Source of the DNA: Duncaniella sp. | GTDB lineage: Bacteria; Bacteroidota; Bacteroidia; Bacteroidales; Muribaculaceae | Assembly: GCF_029054785.1 (NCBI RefSeq) | Contig: NZ_JAIDEN010000029.1 | Span: 1-22,934 of the forward strand | Length of the DNA stretch: 22,934 nucleotides | Direction: 5' to 3' | Shown: piece by piece, positions 7,349 through 15,868 of the stretch | Numbering within the stretch: position 1 is the first letter of the stretch | Layout: every line of letters starts with the position of its first letter | Made by a program: the position numbers and the translations under genes | The notes under the pieces: model-generated | Told to the model about the DNA's origin: nothing | What the model saw: only the letters and a program-made list of their open reading frames with translations | The model's database searches: none

Positions 7349-10300
7349 ATGAGAATTAACGGAGTCAAGCTGCTTGCTCTGTGTCTTTTTTGTCTGTTGT
7401 TCGGGGTGGAGACCACTCTGGCGCAGGGAAACAAGCCTGATGCAGGTGCTAAACTGAACTACTTCCGTGGCGTCGTTATCGACGATGAAGACGAGCCGCT
7501 CCCAGGCGTAACCGTGATGATTGTGGGCAAGAAGGGTAACGGTGTCGCCACAAACGAGAATGGCGAATTCGCCATCGGTCTTAAAGACAAGACCTGTACT
7601 CTCCGCTTCACCTATATCGGTATGAAGCCGCAGGAAGTCAGAGCCCAGGCGGGCAAGTCTGTGACAGTCAGACTTGAGACAGATGCCGCCACGATGGATG
7701 AGGTTGTGGTCAACGGTATCTATACACGTAATATAGAAAGTTTCACCGGTACGGTGTCCACCTTCAACGCCGATCAGCTCAAGACGATCGCCCCTCAGGG
7801 AGTGATCAAGAGCCTCGCGTTGCTTGACCCATCGGTTATTCTTACGGAAAATGTCGATTTCGGTTCTGACCCCAACAAGCTGGCCGACATCTCGATCAAC
7901 GGTAAGATGAATGTCCAGGCCCTGAGTCAGGAATATGAGACTGACCCCAACCAGCCTCTCTTCATTCTTGACGGTTTCGAATCATCGCTCCAGGCAATCA
8001 GTGACCTTAACATGGACCGCGTGGAAAGCATCTCGGTGCTCAAGGACGCGTCCGCAACCGCTATCTACGGTTCGAAGGCCGCCAACGGTGTGATCGTTGT
8101 CGAGACCAAGAAGCCGACGGCAGGCCGTCTGCGCCTGAGCTACAACGGTTCAGTCCAGGTGGCATGGGCCGACCTCAGTGACTATAATCTCATGAACGCC
8201 GCACAGAAGCTGGAATTCGAGCGACTGTCCGGAGTCTACAACTATAATCCTGTCGGCGCTCCCTCGGTTGGCCTCGATGAAAACGGCTTACCTATCAGCG
8301 AGCCTCAGCGTGAGCTGTATCTCGAACGTCTGCGTCTGGTCAAGGAAGGCTACAACACCTACTGGATGAACGAGCCTCTGCGCACAGCCGTGACTCAGAG
8401 CCACAACGTATATATAGAAGGTGGTGACCAGGCATTCCGCTATGGTGCAGGCCTGTCATACAACAATACTCAGGGTGTCATGAAGAAGTCGGACCGCGAC
8501 GTGATCAACGGCAACATCACGCTGTCGTATCGCGTGGACAACTTCAACTTCTCGAACCAGACAACCATCTCCCATACCGGATCCAATCAGGAAACCGTGG
8601 CATTTTCGCGCTTCGCGCAGATGAACCCCTTCTACACGAAGTACACAGAAGACGGCCAGGTAGCCAAGTATGTGTATAAGGACACAAGCGCCGGAGGCGA
8701 GACCATCTGGAACCCGATGTGGGACCTGCGTCAGAACAGCTACCGCAAGGGCGACATCATCGCCATCACAGACAATTTCCAGTTCGAGTGGCGCGCCACA
8801 CGTCAGCTGCGTATCCGCGGTAACTTGCAGTACTCTACCTCAAAGACGACAAACGAAACCTACGTTTCGCCCAACGAGACCTCTCAGGACGGTCTGGAGC
8901 AGCTGAAACGCGGCTCTTATACCAATGCCAATTCATCGAACAACCGTTACAGCGGACGAATCAACGCCTCTTACGGCGCTTATTGGGGAATACACACCCT
9001 GAATGCTGTCGGCGGTATGCAGGTGTCGGACAGCCGCACCAAGAGCCACTCTTACGGAGTGCAGGGCTATCTCAACGACCAGTTCTCCAACCCGAACTTC
9101 TCGGTCGGCTATCCCGAAGGAGGCAAGCCCAGCTCGTCGGACACCCACAGCCGCAATGTCAGCTACTATGCCAACCTTAACTACGCATGGGACATGCGCT
9201 ATCTGCTTGACTTCAACCTCTCGCGCAGCGGTGCCTCGCAGTTCGGTATTGACGACCCCTTCACCACCACATGGTCGGTCGGAGTAGGCTGGAACGCCCA
9301 CAATGAAAAGTGGTTCAAGCCCAACAAATACATCTCCTATCTGAAGATCAATGCCTCTTACGGTAACCCCGGCAACCAGAACTATGATGCCAAGCTTGCG
9401 TCGAGCATTTACGAATACTACACCGCTTACACCAATCCTTTCGGGCTTGCAGCTATCGTCAACCAATGGGGCAACAGCGGTCTGAAATGGCAGAAGACAG
9501 ATACTTATAACGTCGGTCTCAATGTCAACATGTTCGATCAGAAACTCATGCTCAGCACTTCATATCAGATACGAATGACCGATCCGCTGCTTGTCCGCAT
9601 CGACCTTCCGAGTTCAACCGGCGCCACTTCAGCACCGATGAACATCGGCGGTACCGACAACCGCTCATGGAGTTTGAACGCGACCTACTACGTGTTCCGC
9701 CGCGGCGATCTCAACTGGTATTTCAGCGGCAATATCAATACGAACAGAACCAAGTACTACAAGATCGGCGACCTTCTGGAGCAGTATAACGAAGCGGGCC
9801 GCGGAAGCAAGTCGCTTGAACGTATGTATGACGGCGCCAGCACAACCGGTCTCTACATTGTCCGTTCGGCCGGTATCGACCCCGCCACCGGTAATGAAAT
9901 CTTTATCCGCAAGGACGGAACATATACCTATGAATGGAGTGCGGACGACGAAGTCCTCTACGGCGATACCAATCCCGACTTCTCCGGCACGCTCAGCACC
10001 TCGTTCCTCTACAAAGGATTCTCTGTCGGCGCGACATTCTCATTCCGTTCAGGAGCTGAAGTCTATCTCTCGACTCTCATGAACAAGGTCGAGAACATCT
10101 CCAATACATCGCTTAAATACAATCAGGACCTCCGCGCCCTGACTGACCGCTGGAAAAAGCCAGGCGATATCGCCAAGTACAAGCGAATCGACGACACCTC
10201 CGCCACCAACCAGAGCAGCCGCTTCGTGGCTACGGAGCATACTCTCGACTGCGCGTCGATCAACTTCGGCTACCGCACCACAACGATGCCTTTCCTCCGC

Positions 10301-10435
10301 ACCATCGGCGCATCGTCCTTTGACATCCGCTTCTACATGAACGACCTGTTCCATCTCTCCAACATCAAGGAAGAGCGTGGTCTCAGTTATCCGTTCCAGC
10401 GCTCATTCTCGCTCTCGCTTGGACTGAGCTTCTAA
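7349..10435 (+). CDS. SusC/RagA-family TonB-dependent outer-membrane transporter
   Basis: A 1028-residue barrel that imports a ligand across the outer membrane using TonB energy, capped by its SusD partner. The signal peptide covers 1 to about 25 (ends TLA before Gln). About 38-115 is the carboxypeptidase-regulatory-like (beta-sandwich) domain typical of SusC. The TonB box DEVVVNG is at 117-123. The plug follows, to about 255, with the family signature SVLKDASATAIYG and ANGVIVV near 229-250. The rest is the beta-barrel, ending in the outer-membrane insertion signal LGLSF. It is the first gene of a four-gene operon, with SusD 27 bases downstream. No glycoside hydrolase, sulfatase, ECF sigma/anti-sigma pair or hybrid two-component sensor accompanies it, so a glycan substrate is not indicated; a peptide or another nutrient is possible. 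Confidence 0.95.
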   Translation: MRINGVKLLALCLFCLLFGVETTLAQGNKPDAGAKLNYFRGVVIDDEDEPLPGVTVMIVGKKGNGVATNENGEFAIGLKDKTCTLRFTYIGMKPQEVRAQAGKSVTVRLETDAATMDEVVVNGIYTRNIESFTGTVSTFNADQLKTIAPQGVIKSLALLDPSVILTENVDFGSDPNKLADISINGKMNVQALSQEYETDPNQPLFILDGFESSLQAISDLNMDRVESISVLKDASATAIYGSKAANGVIVVETKKPTAGRLRLSYNGSVQVAWADLSDYNLMNAAQKLEFERLSGVYNYNPVGAPSVGLDENGLPISEPQRELYLERLRLVKEGYNTYWMNEPLRTAVTQSHNVYIEGGDQAFRYGAGLSYNNTQGVMKKSDRDVINGNITLSYRVDNFNFSNQTTISHTGSNQETVAFSRFAQMNPFYTKYTEDGQVAKYVYKDTSAGGETIWNPMWDLRQNSYRKGDIIAITDNFQFEWRATRQLRIRGNLQYSTSKTTNETYVSPNETSQDGLEQLKRGSYTNANSSNNRYSGRINASYGAYWGIHTLNAVGGMQVSDSRTKSHSYGVQGYLNDQFSNPNFSVGYPEGGKPSSSDTHSRNVSYYANLNYAWDMRYLLDFNLSRSGASQFGIDDPFTTTWSVGVGWNAHNEKWFKPNKYISYLKINASYGNPGNQNYDAKLASSIYEYYTAYTNPFGLAAIVNQWGNSGLKWQKTDTYNVGLNVNMFDQKLMLSTSYQIRMTDPLLVRIDLPSSTGATSAPMNIGGTDNRSWSLNATYYVFRRGDLNWYFSGNINTNRTKYYKIGDLLEQYNEAGRGSKSLERMYDGASTTGLYIVRSAGIDPATGNEIFIRKDGTYTYEWSADDEVLYGDTNPDFSGTLSTSFLYKGFSVGATFSFRSGAEVYLSTLMNKVENISNTSLKYNQDLRALTDRWKKPGDIAKYKRIDDTSATNQSSRFVATEHTLDCASINFGYRTTTMPFLRTIGASSFDIRFYMNDLFHLSNIKEERGLSYPFQRSFSLSLGLSF

Positions 10436-10462
10436 TCAAATGAAAAAGCAGACACCACAATT

Positions 10463-12019
10463 ATGAAGACTATTAATAAAGTAAAATCAATATTCGCCGC
10501 TTCGCTTCTTGCAGTCAGCGTCAGCTCATGTGCCGACTGGCTGGAAGTGAAAATGGAAGACAAAGTCATGGAAAACGTTCTGTTTTCCGATTACCGTGGT
10601 TTTATGACAGCGCTCAACGGAGTCTATCTCAAGATGAACGACGTTTATGCCAAGACCCTGACCACAGGTCCGGTCGATGTCATGGCCCAATATTATAATG
10701 TGACGGAAAACAACAATCATTCGATGCGTCTCTATGCCACTTATGCCTATAACGACGTGTCGCTTGAAACCGCTTTCGCCTCAGTCTGGTCAAACATGTA
10801 TTCCCTGCTTGCCAACCTCAACGTGGTGATCGAGCATACGGAAACCGCAAATCCACTGACCGAGACACAGCTTGGCATCATCCGCGGAGAGTCACTCGCC
10901 CTGCGCGCGTTTTTCCACTTCGATCTGATGCGTCTTTACGGTCCGATCTATCCGGAGAATCCGACAATGCAGACGATCCCATATCAGAACTCGTCCTCAC
11001 GCGATATCCAGCCCCTTCTTCCCGCCAATGAGGTTATGACCAAGATTCTTGCCGACCTTGCTGAAGCCGAGAAACTTCTCTATAAGTATGATCCGATCAT
11101 CACCGAAGGAGTCAAGAATGTGGCCGCCGAGGACAACGGAGTTCTTGCCTATGACTATTCTTTCCGTCAGCTGCGCATGAACTATTATGCAGTCAAGGCC
11201 CTCCAGGCCCGTGTCTATCACTGGATGGGTGACAAAGCCACAGCTTACAGAATCGCAACCGAGGATATCATCGACAAGATCACAACCGACAAGCTTGAAG
11301 TGTTCCCCTGGGCCACCAAGGAGCAGGTTGAAGCAGCCGGCAAGCCCGACTATCTTTTCTCGTCGGAAGTGATGTTCTCCCTCTACAACACCAAGCGTTC
11401 CGAAGTCCAGAGCGCATATTTCAGCGGAGCCTTGCGCGCACTGTCAAACCGTCTGACATTCTTTGGCAACGGTCTCACCGGCGAGGATTCGAAGGTCGGC
11501 ACATTCTATGACGATGCCAATGACCTGCGTGTCAGAATGTGGAAGCTCGTTGAGCCTCTTCAGTCTGAAATCGAAGAGGCCGAAGCAGCCGGTGAAGAGG
11601 CCCGTAGCACACTTGCCCTCTCGAAGTTCGATTCGTTTTCCAATGACGCCACTATCGACGGAACCGAGACTTATCGCTACATGATGCCTCTGATCCGTCT
11701 GAGCGAGATCTATCTGATTGCAGCCGAGTGTGCGCCTGACCGCAACGAGGCATTCAGACTCATCAACGTCATCCGTCACCACCGTCTCTGTGACGAAGCC
11801 GACGAGATGGACGGCGAGTTCGAGTCTGTGCTGACTTATGAAATGGCCCGCGAGGTCATCGGCGAAGGACAGCTCTTCTACTTCTACAAGCGCCGCGGTG
11901 CAGAATCCATGATTTCCGGCACAAGCGCTACCGGAACCACACCGATGGTCAAATCAAACTACATTGTGCCCATCCCGCAGGCCGAACTTGACAAACGAGG
12001 CACCGTAAACGGCAAGTAA
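10463..12019 (+). CDS. SusD/RagB-family surface lipoprotein
   Basis: A 518-residue substrate-binding lid of the SusC barrel. The signal peptide ends in the lipobox VSSC, lipidating Cys23. The start of the mature protein (CADWLEV) and the following ALNGVYLKMND-type helix are typical of the SusD fold, as are the RGESLALRAFFHFDLMRLYGPIY segment pieces around 138-160 (TPR-like helices). Near the C-terminus, MPLIRLSEIYLIAAE at about 410-424 is the family's conserved helix. It follows SusC by 27 bases and precedes the DUF4843 lipoprotein gene by 20 bases, so the genes are almost certainly co-transcribed. The ligand cannot be predicted from sequence alone. Confidence 0.95.
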   Translation: MKTINKVKSIFAASLLAVSVSSCADWLEVKMEDKVMENVLFSDYRGFMTALNGVYLKMNDVYAKTLTTGPVDVMAQYYNVTENNNHSMRLYATYAYNDVSLETAFASVWSNMYSLLANLNVVIEHTETANPLTETQLGIIRGESLALRAFFHFDLMRLYGPIYPENPTMQTIPYQNSSSRDIQPLLPANEVMTKILADLAEAEKLLYKYDPIITEGVKNVAAEDNGVLAYDYSFRQLRMNYYAVKALQARVYHWMGDKATAYRIATEDIIDKITTDKLEVFPWATKEQVEAAGKPDYLFSSEVMFSLYNTKRSEVQSAYFSGALRALSNRLTFFGNGLTGEDSKVGTFYDDANDLRVRMWKLVEPLQSEIEEAEAAGEEARSTLALSKFDSFSNDATIDGTETYRYMMPLIRLSEIYLIAAECAPDRNEAFRLINVIRHHRLCDEADEMDGEFESVLTYEMAREVIGEGQLFYFYKRRGAESMISGTSATGTTPMVKSNYIVPIPQAELDKRGTVNGK

Positions 12020-12039
12020 CACCAAATCAGCAATCAATC

Positions 12040-12912
12040 ATGAAAAAAATAATATTTTTTATCTGCGCTCTTTTTTCACTCCCGACGTTTTACAGCTGTC
12101 AGGAGCATGAAATCGCCTACTATGACGGTGTAGACGCAATCTTTTTTGACCAGCAGTACGGCAGATCCTATTTCGACTCGCTGAAACTGGTCCATCAGAT
12201 CTATTCCTACATTCCCTTCGGAGTGATGAACGAAACAGATTCTGTGCTGAAGATCAAAGTCGAAATCGCAGGACGTGTCCGCGACTATGACCGCAAGTTC
12301 GGTGTGGAGGTCGTTGCCGACAGTACCAATGCAGTCGCCGGCGAGGATTATGAGCTGCTCTCGAACGAGGGTGTGATCCTCGCAGGTCAGAACAGTACGC
12401 GTCTGACTGTTGTCATCCACCGCACACAGCGCACCGAGGAGGGAACCGTCCAGCTTCAGCTTCGACTGGTTCCGGGCGAGCACTTCTCGCTTCCTTTCGG
12501 TCCTGACGGAATCGGAACCATGCCCAAGCGTCAGGGCGGAGGCGATGTGCTCATGGAACTGAGCACCAATTCCGATCCTTCGATCCACAATATTTTCGCC
12601 AACTGCAATCTGCGTCGTCCCGACGGATGGAACAACGATAACTTCGGTGTCTATTCGGAGACCAAGTACAAGCTGATCCTTGAGATCGCGGAAGAGGTCT
12701 TCGGCTGGACTGTCGAGGATTTCGACAAGGATGAGGACGGCAAGATGAAGACCACCCGCTCCAAACGAGTGGCAAGCTATGTCTCCAAATATCTCCTTGA
12801 ACAGTACAGACTTGGCCGTGAACACTGGGTCATTGACGAAGACGGCTCCATGATGTGGGTTTTGGGCTGCTCATGGGCAAGCGGCACCATGCCTGACAAG
12901 ATGACTGACTGA
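12040..12912 (+). CDS. DUF4843-family lipoprotein
   Basis: A 290-residue surface lipoprotein. Its signal ends FYSC with lipidated Cys20, followed by QEHE, an acidic start that resembles the Bacteroidota surface-export signal. The body has an all-beta N-terminal half (about 25-150, Calx-beta-like with AGEDYELL) and a helical C-terminal half with HNIFANCNLRRPD and WNNDNFGVYSETKYKLI, as in DUF4843 proteins found beside SusCD pairs. No enzymatic motif is visible. It is third in the operon. By recall, this gene order resembles a Bacteroides thetaiotaomicron importer whose purified SusCD complex carried two extra lipoproteins and bound peptide; I could not check that here. The role is probably accessory ligand capture. 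Confidence 0.8.
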   Translation: MKKIIFFICALFSLPTFYSCQEHEIAYYDGVDAIFFDQQYGRSYFDSLKLVHQIYSYIPFGVMNETDSVLKIKVEIAGRVRDYDRKFGVEVVADSTNAVAGEDYELLSNEGVILAGQNSTRLTVVIHRTQRTEEGTVQLQLRLVPGEHFSLPFGPDGIGTMPKRQGGGDVLMELSTNSDPSIHNIFANCNLRRPDGWNNDNFGVYSETKYKLILEIAEEVFGWTVEDFDKDEDGKMKTTRSKRVASYVSKYLLEQYRLGREHWVIDEDGSMMWVLGCSWASGTMPDKMTD

Positions 12913-12949
12913 TCCTGAAATAGTCTAATCAAGAAAAAGAAATCAGACA

Positions 12950-14539
12950 ATGAAAAAATATATATTACCCTTCCTGTCACTCGGACTGCTGACAGCCTGT
13001 GTCGAAGACGAGGGCAATTACAACTATAAGCATCTCAATGTGATCGAGATCCAGGGAATTGAGGAATCGTATGCTCCTCTGGCCTATATGGACAATGTCA
13101 CCATCAGCCCCGTGCTGTCAGGCTCTCTTGCGGGCACGGACCTCAGCAACTATGACTATCAGTGGCATCTCTGCCTCAGTACTCATGGCAACCACCTGGT
13201 CATCAGCCAGGAGAAAGACCTCGACTGGCCTGCCGATCTCTCGCCCGGCACCTACTCGCTCTACTTCACTGTGAAGGACCGTTCGACCGGCCTTGAGAAG
13301 CAGGCGCGCACACAGCTCAATGTCGGCTCCCCCTATCTGCGCGGTTTCCTCGTGTTAGGCGATGATATGGAAGCCGGACACGCGCGTCTTGATATGCTCT
13401 GTATGCCCTTGCAGCGTGACACCGCCTATGCAAAGGGTGTCATTGACAATCCCATCGGAGCTGTCGGTGCCCACGAGATGATTTTCAGTGGCTATGGTGC
13501 GGTCAACGAAGGCGACCAGTATCTCTGGATGCTTACCGACGACGGCTCTTATGCGCTCGAATATCAGGAGGTCATATCGGTGATCAATGAATTCAACGAG
13601 TCTGATCTTGTCGAAATCGAGATCCCCCACAAGACACCGATGCGAGTGCGCGACGCATTCCCGCGCCAGGGAGGCCAGCCAAACTCTGTCAACGGCACCT
13701 CTCAGAACAGATCGAGAACTTACCGCGGCCTGATTTTCGATGACATCGTGGTGATCAGCAACAAGATGAGCGGCGGTTATGGCGGTGCGGTCAACCGTTA
13801 CAGCGCTACTTCGAACGACTATTTCACTCCTTATCCCAAGGCTTTCATCCAGGCGACAAAGACATTTGCACTCGATGATCTGGAACAGAGTCTGGTCTAT
13901 GACATGGACAACCAGTGTTTCGCCCGTTTCGCAGGGTCATACCTGACATACATGGTCCTTGTCCCTGACTACTATTCAGGCGGAGCCTGGAATCTTGAGA
14001 TCGGCAAGGACAACAGACATCTGATCTATGCTGAAAACGGTCTGAACCTCTATGGCGAGGATAACCCCATCTACATGCTTGTCAAGGACAATGATGAGGA
14101 CAATTACTACATCATGTACTTCTCAGGCCACAGAACCAAGTTCAACCCCAGACCTTACTACCCCAACAAATCGCCGCTCTACAAGGTGAACCCAGCAACC
14201 GCCGTAGACATCGACAAGGCTTCGCACTACATGTTCTCGTCAAACCGTCTGGTGCTTCTCTACTCTGTCGGCAACCGCCTCTATCAGTACAGCTTCACCA
14301 ACGGAACCTGCATCTCTCATGACTTTGACGGCGAGATCACCTATCTTGAGGCCGAATATTCGTCGACCTGTTCGATCAAAGACTATTTCGTCGCAACCTA
14401 CAACGAGGCAACCGGCAAGGGCATGATCTACAAGATGGAAGTGCCTGCAACCGCAAACGCCGGCTTCAGCTTCCTTGAAGGACAGCAGTGGGAAACCGAT
14501 CTGCGCGTCAGGGACATCGAATGGAAATGGCCCAACTAA
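12950..14539 (+). CDS. PKD-like family lipoprotein of the SusCD operon
   Basis: A 529-residue surface lipoprotein. The signal ends LTAC (Cys17) and is followed by VEDEGNYNY, a strongly acidic stretch consistent with a surface-export signal. About 25-125 looks like a PKD/Ig-like beta-sandwich (ISPVLSG, YDYQWHL, YSLYFTVKD). About 128-529 is rich in short beta strands with GD, W and Y turns, probably a propeller-like fold. No catalytic motif is seen. It is the last gene of the operon, 37 bases after the DUF4843 gene and 40 bases before the terminator stem. Families of this type occur next to DUF4843 and SusCD genes. The likely role is binding the imported ligand at the surface. Confidence 0.75.
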   Translation: MKKYILPFLSLGLLTACVEDEGNYNYKHLNVIEIQGIEESYAPLAYMDNVTISPVLSGSLAGTDLSNYDYQWHLCLSTHGNHLVISQEKDLDWPADLSPGTYSLYFTVKDRSTGLEKQARTQLNVGSPYLRGFLVLGDDMEAGHARLDMLCMPLQRDTAYAKGVIDNPIGAVGAHEMIFSGYGAVNEGDQYLWMLTDDGSYALEYQEVISVINEFNESDLVEIEIPHKTPMRVRDAFPRQGGQPNSVNGTSQNRSRTYRGLIFDDIVVISNKMSGGYGGAVNRYSATSNDYFTPYPKAFIQATKTFALDDLEQSLVYDMDNQCFARFAGSYLTYMVLVPDYYSGGAWNLEIGKDNRHLIYAENGLNLYGEDNPIYMLVKDNDEDNYYIMYFSGHRTKFNPRPYYPNKSPLYKVNPATAVDIDKASHYMFSSNRLVLLYSVGNRLYQYSFTNGTCISHDFDGEITYLEAEYSSTCSIKDYFVATYNEATGKGMIYKMEVPATANAGFSFLEGQQWETDLRVRDIEWKWPN

Positions 14540-14578
14540 ACAGATTTTAACTATTGTTTTTAAACAACCTCTAAATAC

Positions 14579-14629
14579 AGTGCCGCGTGGAGACGTGAAC
14601 TTTCCGTCAGGTCTTCGCGCGGCACTTTT
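14579..14629 (+). terminator. Terminator of the SusCD operon
   Basis: AGTGCCGCG (14579-14587) pairs with CGCGGCACT (14618-14626), with an inner AGAC/GTCT (14591-14594, 14611-14614), and is followed by a short T-run. It separates the SusCD operon from the next exported-protein operon. Confidence 0.7.
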
Positions 14630-14758
14630 CACACTCCGGATGTTGCGAAACCGATCACAAATAGCCCAGGTGTGATAAAAAAATCAGGATGAATGTAACG
14701 TTATGGCGTTTTCTTCGTCTTATACTCAGTAAAATTAACCTTAAACATAGTAACAATT

Positions 14759-15841
14759 ATGAAGAAATTTATCTTTGCCTCTCTGCTCATGGGCGCTTCT
14801 GCTCTTGTGGCCTCAGCGCAGACTGAATTCCGCCACGTCACTTTCGAAGAAGCACTTTCTGCGGCAAAAAAAGAAAATAAACTCGTGTTCGTCGACTTTT
14901 TCACCACCTGGTGCGGTCCCTGCAAGATGATGTCAAACAAGGTATTCCCCCAGAAGGAAGTTGGTGATTTCATGAACGCCAAGTTCATCCCCCTCAAGCT
15001 CGACGCCGAGAAAGAAGGAGCGGCCCTCGCCAAGCAGTATGGAGTCAAGGCATATCCGACCTATGTTGTCATGGACGCCGAAGGCAAGGAAGTGGCAAAG
15101 TTCTCCGGCTATATGGACGGACCCAAGTTCATCGAGAAGGTCAATGCCAATCTTGACCCCGAACAGTCGCCCGAACGCATCCGTGCCCGCTATGAAAGCG
15201 GCGATCGCACCCCGAAAGTGGTCAACAGCTACACAATGCAGCTCATGGAACAGCGCAAGGAGGATGAAGGATTCAAGGTGATCGACGAATACTTCGCATC
15301 ACTCTCCGACGCCGACCGTCTCAAACCCGAAAACGACTTCCTCTACACGGTCTATACCGTCGATCTCGACAACGACCGTGCCCGTTTCATGGTAGCCAAC
15401 AAGAAAAAATTCAAAGGCGAGAGCGCAGAGAAGATCAACACAGTCCTCGCAAGCCTCTATGGCCGCAAGCTCAGCACATATTTCTCAGGCTATATGTATC
15501 GTGAAGGCGGTTACAAGGCCGAAGAGTTCAACCAGCTCAAGAAGGAGATCGCCGACCTCGGTCTTGACAAGGACAACAACAACACGGTCATCTATGAATT
15601 CGTTGAGAAACGCGCAGCCATGAGCGACGCCGACTATCTCAAATACTGCGAAGACAACTTCGGCCGTCTCGCTCCCCGCTCCAAGGACGTGCTTGCCATC
15701 AACGTTCCCCGTCTCTTCGACACCAAAGACGCTGCGATGAAGCCCCAGCTCGTCAAATTCCTCCGCTCACATCTCGGAGAACTCGGCGCGATCGCCATCC
15801 AGGTTGTCGGCCGCTCGCTCAGCAATCTTGAAGAAGAGTGA
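14759..15841 (+). CDS. Exported thioredoxin-family protein with an unassigned C-terminal domain
   Basis: A 360-residue protein with signal peptide 1-20 (ASA before Gln21), so it is periplasmic and not lipidated. About 22-130 is a thioredoxin fold of the thiol:disulfide interchange type, with WCGPC (Cys52, Cys55) and cis-Pro100 (AYPT). About 135-360 is charged and predicted helical, with no family I recognise; no further Cys are needed for the redox site. It heads a three-gene operon and the next start is 27 bases after its stop. The 130 bases between the upstream terminator and this gene lack a clean TAnnTTTG. The leader shares the string TTAACCTTA with the SusC leader. The Cys-rich protease and GLPGLI protein that follow are plausible redox clients; this is inference. 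Confidence 0.88.
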   Translation: MKKFIFASLLMGASALVASAQTEFRHVTFEEALSAAKKENKLVFVDFFTTWCGPCKMMSNKVFPQKEVGDFMNAKFIPLKLDAEKEGAALAKQYGVKAYPTYVVMDAEGKEVAKFSGYMDGPKFIEKVNANLDPEQSPERIRARYESGDRTPKVVNSYTMQLMEQRKEDEGFKVIDEYFASLSDADRLKPENDFLYTVYTVDLDNDRARFMVANKKKFKGESAEKINTVLASLYGRKLSTYFSGYMYREGGYKAEEFNQLKKEIADLGLDKDNNNTVIYEFVEKRAAMSDADYLKYCEDNFGRLAPRSKDVLAINVPRLFDTKDAAMKPQLVKFLRSHLGELGAIAIQVVGRSLSNLEEE

Positions 15842-15868
15842 CACATATTCCAATATCATACAGAACAG

